DNA of 64,000 bases, taken from assembly GCA_964392245.1 (NCBI GenBank), contig CAYMOX010000002.1:1-64000 (forward strand). Direction: 5' to 3'. Origin of the DNA: JAAUUJ01 sp964392245 (GTDB taxonomy: Bacteria; Cyanobacteriota; Cyanobacteriia; Thermostichales; Thermostichaceae). This document shows positions 54,622 to 62,936 of this stretch, one piece after another. The translations under genes were made by a program, and so were the position numbers. The notes beneath the pieces are model-generated. The model was not told where the DNA came from. It did no database searches and saw only the letters and a list, made by a program, of their open reading frames with translations. Position 1 is the first letter of the stretch, and each line of letters begins with the position of its first letter.

Positions 54622-55689
54622 CTATTGTTGCACCAGATTCACAGTGACGGTGGGGCTTGTCTGCCCATTCGCAGAGGCCTTGAGGGTGATCTGGTAGGTA
54701 GTTCCAGAGGAGGGAAACGGCGGGCTAACGTTCAGCCGGAATCTTCCCTGGCTATCCGCCTGGACGGTTTGATTCACAAGGGTGGTGCTGGCATTAATAA
54801 AACCGCCGCCAATACTGCGTTCAGCACTGACTTGGATTTGGACCGAGGCGCTAGGAAGGGTCTGACCCTCCAGTTGGAAGGAGTTGCCCGTCACCCGATC
54901 CCCATCCTTATAATTGATGAGTTGGGGTAGGAGTTGCGGTCCCTGACCCACAATCGAAGCAGAAACATCCTGAGTGGTCAGAGTTTGGTTGGTGGTGACC
55001 GCGCCCTCGATCAGTCGAATCGCTTGTTCAGCGGTGGCAAACCGGACTTCTCCTTGCCGCTCCAGCCGTGCCAGAACAATGCCTTCTTGGGTGCGATCTT
55101 GAGGTTGGACCAGTTTATTCGCCACATAAATGCCTGGCGAAACTTCCTGGGCAGTCAAGGTCTGCAGTTTCTGACCATCCTGCACGAGGTAAAGGGTTAC
55201 CTTGCTGTTGGGAGTGCCGTTGACGGTGATCAGCATAATTTCTCCGGTTCCCAGAGCACGGTTGCCCGCGTTATGCACCACGGACTCAATGGCAACATTG
55301 ACTGGCGTGCTGACAGTGAAACTCCAGGTGACCCGCCGGGTTGTGTTTTGAGTATTGGTGAACTCCAGCAGGACATCATGTTGCCCGGGGGACAGGGGGG
55401 TCGCAGGGCGGTAACTGAAGAAATCTTTGGTGATCACCGCGGTTGAGGTGACTTCTTTGCCGTCCACAAAGACCTTAACCGTCTCTGGCCGGACAGATAC
55501 CCCATTGGCAGGTTTAAAAGAAGCAGAGATCGGGGAATTGGGATCCACTTCCACTGCAGCAACCGCAGGACTGGGATCGGTAATTTGTTGCGCTTGAGTC
55601 AGCCGAGGCGTGGCTAGCAGCCCGAGGACAACACTGCTCCCGACCAGAGATGTAAGCAGAGCGCGGGATAATGAACGAGTCAGACGCAT
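54622..55689 (-). CDS. Secreted protein with Ig-like repeats
   Basis: The 355-residue protein has a signal peptide cleaved near LTQAQQ and three beta-sandwich-like modules, including SPISASFKPANGVSV-RPETVKVFVDG (Ig-like, big-domain style) and a C-terminal SSGTTYQITLKASANG unit. AAAGGTGG precedes the ATG. It is likely an envelope or extracellular protein. Function unknown. Confidence 0.75.
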   Translation of the reverse strand: MRLTRSLSRALLTSLVGSSVVLGLLATPRLTQAQQITDPSPAVAAVEVDPNSPISASFKPANGVSVRPETVKVFVDGKEVTSTAVITKDFFSYRPATPLSPGQHDVLLEFTNTQNTTRRVTWSFTVSTPVNVAIESVVHNAGNRALGTGEIMLITVNGTPNSKVTLYLVQDGQKLQTLTAQEVSPGIYVANKLVQPQDRTQEGIVLARLERQGEVRFATAEQAIRLIEGAVTTNQTLTTQDVSASIVGQGPQLLPQLINYKDGDRVTGNSFQLEGQTLPSASVQIQVSAERSIGGGFINASTTLVNQTVQADSQGRFRLNVSPPFPSSGTTYQITLKASANGQTSPTVTVNLVQQ

Positions 55690-56038
55690 AGAGTTACCAC
55701 CTTTCTATTGATGATCGATGTACTGCTAACTTCCAGGTTGATCAAGAAAAACCTGTGCATTTGCCACTTCAGATTCCTTTAAAGCCAATCAACCCCAAAA
55801 TACACAACAGAATCACTTCCAATTGCCAGATATTGCAGGAAAGACAGTCATGAATTCAATACCCTAAAAGAACATGACCAGGCGAGGATCCATTCCCAAG
55901 AGAGGAGAACCCTAATTTTAGGATGAACCCGATCCTCTGGTGATGCCAGGAGACTAAGCCTTAATATCCATAGGATAGTTGGGGCCTCAGATTTCGCTCT
56001 AGGTCAATCAAATGCACCTTAATACCCCATGTTTTTTC
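55690..56038. other. 349-bp intergenic region
   Basis: It separates two minus-strand secreted-protein genes. It is AT-rich and should hold the promoter of the Ig-like gene. No ORF over 40 codons, tRNA or clear terminator was seen. Confidence 0.4.
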
Positions 56039-56464
56039 CTAGTAAACATAAAGAGTGCCTGAGGGATGGAGATCCAGACAGTGGTCACCAGAGAGATCGT
56101 TCACGGGCAGAACCTGGACATGAATGAGGTTGTGTTTAACCTCCACCTGATACTGCACTGGTGTCAACATGGGAGTGTTGACGGCCAAACAATTGGGGAC
56201 GAGGACAGAGCGGAGTTCCACACTCTCTCCTGGCTGCACCTCCGTCACCACTGGACGCGGATCGGTCAGGCCATACTCCAGAGGGGCCTCGGTCTGATTG
56301 ATTAGCAAAATTGACACAGACTGATTCGGGTCAAACTGCCCCACTCCTTGCCAGACAGGATCAGCCTTTGCTGCCAGCCAGACGAGAGGAAGAAAACCGA
56401 GGGCCAGGGTCAAGGAGATGGGTAAACATCGATTCCCCAGAGCAGCGAGGGCAATAGAAGACAT
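56039..56464 (-). CDS. Secreted hypothetical protein
   Basis: The 141-residue protein starts MSSIALAALGNRCL and has a signal peptide ending near WLAAKA. The mature part is beta-rich (SVSILLINQTEAPLEYGLTD) with two cysteines that could form a disulfide. An ATG 27 bases upstream is in frame. Family not recognised. Confidence 0.7.
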   Translation of the reverse strand: MSSIALAALGNRCLPISLTLALGFLPLVWLAAKADPVWQGVGQFDPNQSVSILLINQTEAPLEYGLTDPRPVVTEVQPGESVELRSVLVPNCLAVNTPMLTPVQYQVEVKHNLIHVQVLPVNDLSGDHCLDLHPSGTLYVY

Positions 56465-56530
56465 TAAAGCTCCCGTATCCTCTAAGATCATGACCTCTAA
56501 TCGCGTCCCATTGTTCCATGCTGCAGCCGA

Positions 56531-57031
56531 TCAAGAGAGGGAAAGCCCTAGCTTCAAGCCCAGCAGGGCATGAGTAAACAGCAAACAGAGGATCAGGCTC
56601 CCCAGATACGCGTGGGTGGTTCGCAAGGCTGCCCGATTTCCCCCAAACCCGGTCAGGGAGATGAGCCCATTCACTAGCAGCAGGATTAACACAGCCGATC
56701 CGGTCCAAAAGTGGGGACTGGATAGAATCGATTCCCCCTGCATCACCAGCGATAAGAGACCGCCAGTGTAGCCCAGTGCTATAAACATACTCATCCAAAG
56801 CGCAATGTGGCGGTGATCAGTCAAACTTTTCTGAGTGACCTGCGGATCCGATAGCACTCTCCCCCGCCATCCGGTTAATCCCGCAACACTGCCCATGACC
56901 ATGACCACGATCCCCATCATCAGGGGGTGACCCCATTGCACCACGGGGGCGGGCATCTGCCAACTGCGAAACATCTCGGCTACGGGCAGGAGAACTTCAC
57001 TTAAGCGGGAGCCCAGGGATGCGATCAACAT
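56531..57031 (-). CDS. DUF4079-like membrane protein
   Basis: The 166-residue protein has four helices in a cytochrome-b561-like arrangement. His residues occur in WGHPLMMG, DHRHIALWM, SSPHFWTG, RTTHAYLG and FTHALLG, in positions suited to heme ligation. This matches DUF4079 found in cyanobacteria. Heme binding is inferred, not shown. Confidence 0.75.
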   Translation of the reverse strand: MLIASLGSRLSEVLLPVAEMFRSWQMPAPVVQWGHPLMMGIVVMVMGSVAGLTGWRGRVLSDPQVTQKSLTDHRHIALWMSMFIALGYTGGLLSLVMQGESILSSPHFWTGSAVLILLLVNGLISLTGFGGNRAALRTTHAYLGSLILCLLFTHALLGLKLGLSLS

Positions 57032-57192
57032 AAGGGTCTACCTCAATCTGCAAAACGGCAAAGGGACAGAGCACCTCAATTGTACCGATCCTCTGGTTCC
57101 TGAAACTGGAGGCTAAACCGGGCTCAGCGTCCCTCTCGCTGTACAATGTCCCTGTTATAGATCTCGATGCGCACGAAGAAACAGGATTCACC

Positions 57193-57657
57193 ATGGCCAT
57201 GCAGCTTGTTACAGACAACCTGACGCTTGAGGTTGAGCAACTGAGTGATGTCCCTTCCACTTGGCAAGGACTCAAACTGATGACCAAGCGGGCCGATGTC
57301 AATCTGAATTTGACTCCAGGCAAACAGGTGGAGGTGAAGGCAGAGGATCCGACTCTGGCTGGGCCCTACGAGGTGGATCAGATTCTCTCTCCAGCTGCAC
57401 CGCGGGGATGGCGACTTTTTCTGGTGAAACCAGGGGGGGCGAAAGCATTAGGTCAGCCTGGGGGGAGCACCGCTCTGAATATCGATAAGCTTTTCAATGT
57501 CGAAGTGTCAGGCCTGATCGGTCCCAATGTGCGCAAAAGTGTGATCACTTATCTGATCCCCTTTTCCCGCCTCTCCCAGGAAGTCAAACGTATTACCCGC
57601 ACTGGCGGCAAGATTGTCAGGATCAGCGAATCCTCTCCCCTGGCCCCCCGTTCCTAG
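57193..57657 (+). CDS. CpcD-domain protein with unusual N-terminal domain
   Basis: The 154-residue protein ends in a CpcD domain: LFNVEVSGLIGP, then YLIPFSRLSQEVKRITRTGG and KIVRI. This module is found in phycobilisome rod-capping (CpcD) and core (ApcC) linkers and at the N-terminus of FNR. The first 95 residues (LEVEQLSDVPSTWQGLKLMT, then DVNLNLTPG) are not any linker domain I know. It may attach a separate function to phycobilisomes. It converges with the next gene. Confidence 0.75.
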   Translation: MAMQLVTDNLTLEVEQLSDVPSTWQGLKLMTKRADVNLNLTPGKQVEVKAEDPTLAGPYEVDQILSPAAPRGWRLFLVKPGGAKALGQPGGSTALNIDKLFNVEVSGLIGPNVRKSVITYLIPFSRLSQEVKRITRTGGKIVRISESSPLAPRS

Positions 57658-57659
57658 GG

Positions 57660-58169
57660 CTAGTCCCATTTGCGCCGGTTCTGGTGACGGCTGATCCGCC
57701 ACAGCCCGATCAACAATTGGGCAAACATCAGTGAAAGGGCCATCAGGACAGCAAAAAAACCAATCCGCCCCAGCCAGCGCCATTCTCGCATTTCCGTCAG
57801 CCCCACCAGAGCCCAGGAGCCGGGATGGAGAACTCCCCCGATCAGGAGACTCCAGGAAAGCAAACGCCTGGCTCGTAGGCGACTGCCCATGATCAGCAGA
57901 GCTCCTCCTGCGGTGAGGTTGAGAATTCCCATAAACCCTAGATATGCATAGCAGAGGCGCCAGGCAAAGCGTTCCACTGGAATTGTCGACCAGTCTATCG
58001 GTTCACCTGTGTCCAGAAGGGGTGGAGGATTGGGAAAAAGCGAATCCATTTGCTCCAGAATCACCCCCAAGGAAAGGGCCGCCACCAGCATTGTGAACCC
58101 TACAAGCAGATTCAACTGCCCTGGGGAACGCAGGGGGAAGGGGGAGCGAGAAGGGGTAAGGTCACTCAT
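57660..58169 (-). CDS. Four-helix membrane protein of unknown function
   Basis: The 169-residue protein has four hydrophobic helices (beginning LNLLVGFTMLVAALSLGVIL, the others near 70, 100 and 140) with a periplasmic loop after the first. The C-terminus is basic (SRHQNRRKWD). No family recognised. It ends three bases from the CpcD-domain gene. Confidence 0.7.
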   Translation of the reverse strand: MSDLTPSRSPFPLRSPGQLNLLVGFTMLVAALSLGVILEQMDSLFPNPPPLLDTGEPIDWSTIPVERFAWRLCYAYLGFMGILNLTAGGALLIMGSRLRARRLLSWSLLIGGVLHPGSWALVGLTEMREWRWLGRIGFFAVLMALSLMFAQLLIGLWRISRHQNRRKWD

Positions 58170-58358
58170 GCAGGATCGTCTTCAGAGCCAATCGTGGCCA
58201 AAACAAAGTTTCATCCAGGTGCTGCAGACCCCTGGGCTACCGAGGGTGAGCCTTGCTGCCGGGAAGGGAGTCAAACACAGCATCAAGATACACAGTTTGC
58301 CCTCAAGACCCTACTCTAGTATGCAAGTATTCTCATGTGATTTTCCCCTTGACCTTTA

Positions 58359-59213
58359 ATGTTACCGCCCTCTTATTCTCCTCTTCCTGAACGTCCGCTT
58401 TTGCAGTGGCCCCAGCAGGCACGGGTAGCCGTTTGGGTAGTGGTGAACATTGAACATTTTTCCTTTGGCCAACTGGGCACAGCACTGCAGCCTCATCTCA
58501 ACAGCTCTCCGGAGATCGCCAACTATGGATGGCGGGATTATGGCAACCGGATTGGGATTTTTCGGCTGTTTGATCTGTTTCGAGAGCTGAACATTCCTGT
58601 AACCGCGGCGCTGAATGCTGAGATCGGTGAGCTGTACCCAGCCATTCTGGATGGAATTCAGGCCTGTGGATGGGAGGTGATGGCGCATGGGTTAAATAAC
58701 AGCACGGGGCACAGTGGTCTTTCCGCCGAAGCCGAAACCACATTGATCCAGACCACACTGTTATCGCTGGAGAAAGCAGGATTCAAACCCCAAGGTTGGT
58801 TAACTCCAGGATTCTCAGTGACAGAACAAACATACGAACGGCTACGGTCGGCAGGCATTCTCTACACTGCAGATTGGGTGAACGATGATCAACCTTACTG
58901 GCTAGAGTTGCAGGCGGGCCGTATGCTTGCCATTCCTTATACCCTGGAAGCTAACGATATCAGCCTATGCCTGAGTGCTCGCCTGACCGGTCCAGCATTT
59001 GCTGAAGCAATTCAGGATCAATTTGATCAGCTGTGGCAGGAAGGTGGGGATCAAGGTCGTGTGATGGCCATTGGCCTCCATCCCTTTATCGTGGGGCAAC
59101 CCCTGCGTTTGAAGTATCTGCGGCAATGTTTGACTTACATTCGGCACCACCCTCAAACCTGGTTGACCACTGGATCCCAGATCTATGACTGGCTTCTTCA
59201 AGCTTATCCCTAG
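58359..59213 (+). CDS. Allantoinase-like polysaccharide-deacetylase-fold protein (PuuE type)
   Basis: The 284-residue NodB-fold protein has the PuuE-type segments NIEHFSFG, YGWRDYGNRIGIFRLFDLF and EVMAHGLNNS, and a C-terminal HPFIVGQPLRL. PuuE enzymes hydrolyse allantoin without metal. The partner 15 bases downstream, ureidoglycolate lyase, makes this function likely. The typical NodB metal triad is not conserved, as in PuuE. Confidence 0.82.
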   Translation: MLPPSYSPLPERPLLQWPQQARVAVWVVVNIEHFSFGQLGTALQPHLNSSPEIANYGWRDYGNRIGIFRLFDLFRELNIPVTAALNAEIGELYPAILDGIQACGWEVMAHGLNNSTGHSGLSAEAETTLIQTTLLSLEKAGFKPQGWLTPGFSVTEQTYERLRSAGILYTADWVNDDQPYWLELQAGRMLAIPYTLEANDISLCLSARLTGPAFAEAIQDQFDQLWQEGGDQGRVMAIGLHPFIVGQPLRLKYLRQCLTYIRHHPQTWLTTGSQIYDWLLQAYP

Positions 59214-59228
59214 GAGATAGACACTAAG

Positions 59229-59831
59229 ATGTCCCAGAGAACCATTGTTCAGATCCCGATTGAAACGGCTACCCCTGAAAACACCCAGCCCTTTGGACAG
59301 TTCTTAGGGGCAGATGTCGCCGAGCCAGGCCTGGACATTCCCTTTTATCAGGGGAGAGTCCTAGAGGGAGACAACCTTGACTTCGTCTACCATGATCAGG
59401 CTGTGATCCGTACCGCCAAGATTTTACCTGGCTATCCTGCGATCCGCTGGTTGGAACGACATGCCCGCATGACTCAGCTCTTCGTCGGATTGGGAGACCA
59501 GCCTTTCATTATGGTATTGGCTCCCTCCAATCATGTTGAAGGGAAAAAAGCTCCCGATCTTGATCATGTCAGGGCTCTCAAATTCCCCCCCGGTCACGGT
59601 GTGCTCCTGCATCTGGGTACCTGGCATGACTTTCCCATTGCCTGTGAACGACCTGTCGTGGTCCTGACTGCCAATTCAGCTGAAGTGGTGCGAGCTCTGG
59701 CTGAGATGAACGAGGCCTCTGAGATGAACCAGGGAGATGTTTACAAGATCTCCCTTCCCGATCGGCTGGGGGCTGAAATTCACTTACAGGAAACAGATGA
59801 ATCCCCAAATCGTGGGGAACTTCCAGGATAG
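59229..59831 (+). CDS. allA: Ureidoglycolate lyase
   Basis: The 200-residue cupin-fold protein matches AllA, which splits ureidoglycolate to glyoxylate and urea. The conserved HARMTQLFVGLGDQPFIMVL, FPPGHGVLLHLGTWH and FPIACERP blocks are present. It follows the allantoinase-like gene, but allantoate amidohydrolase is not adjacent. Urea produced would feed urease (ureE at 23183). Confidence 0.88.
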   Translation: MSQRTIVQIPIETATPENTQPFGQFLGADVAEPGLDIPFYQGRVLEGDNLDFVYHDQAVIRTAKILPGYPAIRWLERHARMTQLFVGLGDQPFIMVLAPSNHVEGKKAPDLDHVRALKFPPGHGVLLHLGTWHDFPIACERPVVVLTANSAEVVRALAEMNEASEMNQGDVYKISLPDRLGAEIHLQETDESPNRGELPG

Positions 59832-59912
59832 ACATCGGTTCTCGGCCCAAGAGAAGGAGCTGTAACTTGAACCTGGTGGGGGCAGCCCCTCCCTTGGTGG
59901 CTCTGATTAAAG

Positions 59913-60956
59913 TTAGCCCACCCCCGGGGAGAACCGTTTGGATTCAGGGGAATATTTCCAGGAAATGCCCTCAGGATCCTTACTGCGACTCCAATCAGAG
60001 AACCCTGCCTTGAGCTTCCAGTAGGTGATCGCCGAGACCACAACCCCCAGACGCTCTGCCAGTTGCGTTTGATTCAAAGGTCGGATCTGCAATGGCGCTT
60101 TGCCCGCAGATGGTGCAGGTACAGCTTTTTCAGAAGCAATCTGAAGAACCGGAGAACCAACACCTGCAGAGGTTGATTTACTGGCGGATCCATCAGCAAA
60201 GCCTGAGAAGGAAGCGGACGTTGAGGCCGGAGTTTCATTCTGTTTTCTCAGCAAACTGAACTGGCTAAGAAGCTCGACATTTTCCACATTGAGCAACTCC
60301 TCCAGGTTGGAGGTTTGATTGATCAGCTCAATTTCCCGATTAAATTCATCCTCAATCACCTTCAGATAGTAATCTCGCTTGCTAGTGTCCAGATTGTCCT
60401 TAAGCAAACTGACAGCCATCTTGACGTTAAGTAGGGGATCGCTGAGTTCCTGAAGAAATTTCTTAAAGAGGTTGCCTTTCACCTCTGAGAATTGCTCCAG
60501 ACGTTGCAGTTTGTGACGGGTATCCTCAATTTTGCGTTGCTCGTGGGCAACCTTTTCTAAAGCAACACGGTGGCGGTGGAGAGCCATCTCAACCGCGCAA
60601 TAGAGTTCTCGCTCTTTGAAAGGCTTAATGATATAGCCAAAAGGCTGAGCTTCCTTGATCCGATCCAGGGTTTCATCGTCAGCGTAGGCGGTCAAATGAA
60701 CAATCGGAGTCTGAAAACGTTCATGAATCTGTTTTGCCGCTTCGACTCCATCAACATTCCCCTTCAGAACAATGTCCATCAGGACCAGATCAACCGGAGT
60801 ATCCTCCAGTTTGCGGACCGCCTCTTCCCCTGAAGAGACAATAGCAGGGACGACATAGCCAAACTTTTTGAGAATGTTTGCAATATCTTTGGCGATAATC
60901 TTCTCATCCTCGACAATCAGGATGCTGCCTTTGACAGGTTGATGTGTTTTTTTCAA
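59913..60956 (-). CDS. Response regulator with coiled-coil and C-terminal helix-turn-helix-like domain
   Basis: TTG 60956 has AGGA seven bases upstream. The 347-residue protein has a REC domain (LIVEDEKIIAKDIA, Asp61 in DLVLMDIVLKG, Lys in IIKPFKE), then a long helical region like a HisKA dimerisation segment without the phosphorylated His (about 130-235), a Ser/Ala linker and a C-terminal QTQLAERLGVVVSAITYWK helix-turn-helix-like unit. This resembles cyanobacterial DNA-binding or scaffolding regulators. The frame stays open towards the assembly gap, so an earlier start is possible. Confidence 0.8.
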   Translation of the reverse strand: MKKTHQPVKGSILIVEDEKIIAKDIANILKKFGYVVPAIVSSGEEAVRKLEDTPVDLVLMDIVLKGNVDGVEAAKQIHERFQTPIVHLTAYADDETLDRIKEAQPFGYIIKPFKERELYCAVEMALHRHRVALEKVAHEQRKIEDTRHKLQRLEQFSEVKGNLFKKFLQELSDPLLNVKMAVSLLKDNLDTSKRDYYLKVIEDEFNREIELINQTSNLEELLNVENVELLSQFSLLRKQNETPASTSASFSGFADGSASKSTSAGVGSPVLQIASEKAVPAPSAGKAPLQIRPLNQTQLAERLGVVVSAITYWKLKAGFSDWSRSKDPEGISWKYSPESKRFSPGVG

Positions 60957-61014
60957 GGGTTTTTCCTCAGGAACACTATGGGAATAGGGAAGGAATGCCG
61001 AAAGACCGTTTTTT

Positions 61015-61114
61015 NNNNNNNNNNNNNNNNNNNNNNNNNNNNNNNNNNNNNNNNNNNNNNNNNNNNNNNNNNNNNNNNNNNNNNNNNNNNNNNNNNNNNN
61101 NNNNNNNNNNNNNN
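61015..61114. other. Assembly gap of 100 N
   Basis: Exactly 100 N join two contigs. The true gap length is unknown. Translated frames that span it are artefacts. It removes the 3' end of prs and possibly the promoter of the response-regulator gene. Confidence 0.99.
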
Positions 61115-61824
61115 AGAGCGATCTTGCCACGCACATCCCCAATTAAATTCATGACTTCAACATCATTGTGGGCTTGGCGACGCTTATCAATAATCGCGAG
61201 GGGGGCTTCATCAAGTTTCTTGGCAAAGGCACGGGCTCGAGCCACCCCCCCTACATCCGGCGAGACCACAACGATACTGCGGGTGTCGAGCTTTTTATTA
61301 TCTTTGAGATAACTCAACAGCACCGGCTGGCCATAAACATGGTCCAGGGGAATATCAAAATAGCCTTGAATTTGAGCGGAATGCAGATCCATGGCCAGCA
61401 CCCGATGAGCCCCAGCTTTGGTGATCATATTGGCCACCAATTTGGCGGTGATTGATTCGCGGCCTGCGGTCTTTCGGTCGGCTCTGGCATAGCCGTAGTA
61501 GGGAATGACCGCTGTGATCTGGCGGGCAGAAGCTCGACGACAGGCATCAATCATCACCAGCAGTTCCATGATGTGATCATTGACGGGATGGCAGGTGGGC
61601 TGCACGAGATAGACATCAGCTCCCCGCACCGATTCCTGAATCTGAATATAGAGTTCGCCGTCTGCGAAGCGTTTATTGACGATGGGACCCAGATCGCGGT
61701 CCAGGTAGCGAGCAACCTCCTGCGCAAGGGCAGGATTCGCTGAGCCAGAAAAAATTTTCAGCCGATTGGTATCACTGATGTGAGAGGGCTGGGGACCATG
61801 GAGCAAAGGGGCAGACCGAACCAC
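61115..61824 (-). CDS. prs: Ribose-phosphate pyrophosphokinase, 3'-truncated by the gap
   Basis: About 236 residues are visible of the usual 320-330. Visible motifs are the N-terminal FSGSANPALAQEVARYL, RFADGELYIQI, YGYARADRK, DLHSAQIQGYFDIPLDH and the PRPP loop VVSPDVGGVARARAFA. It makes PRPP for nucleotide, His and Trp synthesis. GTG start at 61824. The C-terminal 90 residues fall in the N-run. Confidence 0.95.
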
Positions 61825-61952
61825 AGGACCAGCTTGAATGCTTCAGCGCTATCGTAGCATCCCTCAGTATAGGAAGGACAACAAGTTTGATTGGTAACTC
61901 CTGACATCAGCGATTAATCCAGCAGTTGTCAGGCGCTCATGGGGGAAAGAGC

Positions 61953-62897
61953 TCAAACCCTGAGATTGCAGAGTTGTCCCTGTTGAAAACGGGCTAGACC
62001 AGACGCTAACAGCTGCTGAACCAGGTCGGAAAATGACCACCCCAGGGCCGCAGCGGCATCAGGAGCCAGTGAGGTGGGGGTCATGCCAGGCAAAGTATTC
62101 ACCTCCAATACCCAGGGGTGTTCCTCGGCATCGATCCGCAGATCCACGCGCGCCAGGCCCTCACACTTCAGGGCTCGGTAGGCAGCCAGGGCCACAGAGT
62201 TGGCCTGGGAGAGTCCTGCCTCTGAGAGGGACGCTGGTGTGATGTGGCGAGATCCGTTGACCCCATATTTGGCTGCGTAGGAATAAAAAGAATCCAGGAT
62301 CGGTAAAATCTCGACTGCGGGCAGGATAACACCATCCAGAATCGAGATTGTGATTTCTTTGCCTGCGATGAATTGTTCTGCAACCCATGAGTCCGGGGTG
62401 GCAGGAGATGTTGCAAGCAGGGATTCATAGTCAGAGGCCTGATGCAGCACCTGCACCCCCACACTCGATCCAGACGCTACAGGTTTGATGATCAGGGGGC
62501 TGCCTAAAACCTCCAGCAAGTGTGCCCAGGGTTGACCCAAGGGCTGTTCGACCCAGGCTGGGGTAGGAATTTGATGACTACGAAAGAGATGCTTAGCTGC
62601 CACTTTATCCATGGCCAAGGCGCTGGAGAGGAGTCCAGAGCCCTGATAGGGCATCGCTAACCAATCCAGGAGTGCCTGCACCGTGCCATCCTCCCCAGGA
62701 GATCCATGCAGGGCAATCCAAACAAAGTTACAGCCCTCTTGTTTCGCCCGCCAGAGTTGATACGGTAGATCTATCCCAGGATCAAGGACAGAGACGATAT
62801 GCCCGAGATCCTCCAGGGCAGCTTTGACCGCCTTCCCTGTTACTAATGAAACCTCCCGCTCGGGAGAGGTTCCGCCCATAAGCACCAGAATATTCAC
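61953..62897 (-). CDS. ddl: D-alanine-D-alanine ligase
   Basis: The ATP-grasp protein has about 314 residues, with VLMGGTSPEREVSL, IALHGSPGEDG, PLIIKPVASGSSVGV and the C-terminal LEVNTLPGMTPTSL. It makes D-Ala-D-Ala for peptidoglycan. GTG 62897 (GAGG nine bases upstream) gives the usual N-terminus; TTG 62927 is an alternative. It follows ftsZ by 39 bases and is probably cotranscribed. Confidence 0.95.
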   Translation of the reverse strand: MNILVLMGGTSPEREVSLVTGKAVKAALEDLGHIVSVLDPGIDLPYQLWRAKQEGCNFVWIALHGSPGEDGTVQALLDWLAMPYQGSGLLSSALAMDKVAAKHLFRSHQIPTPAWVEQPLGQPWAHLLEVLGSPLIIKPVASGSSVGVQVLHQASDYESLLATSPATPDSWVAEQFIAGKEITISILDGVILPAVEILPILDSFYSYAAKYGVNGSRHITPASLSEAGLSQANSVALAAYRALKCEGLARVDLRIDAEEHPWVLEVNTLPGMTPTSLAPDAAAALGWSFSDLVQQLLASGLARFQQGQLCNLRV

Positions 62898-62936
62898 CTT
62901 TTCACACCTCACAAACACCCAATCCACCGGAAAGGC

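Noticed and set aside
59913..61142. Continuous 409-codon ORF through the N-run
   Set aside because: It exists only because N is translated as X. The codons on the far side belong to the prs region read in another frame.
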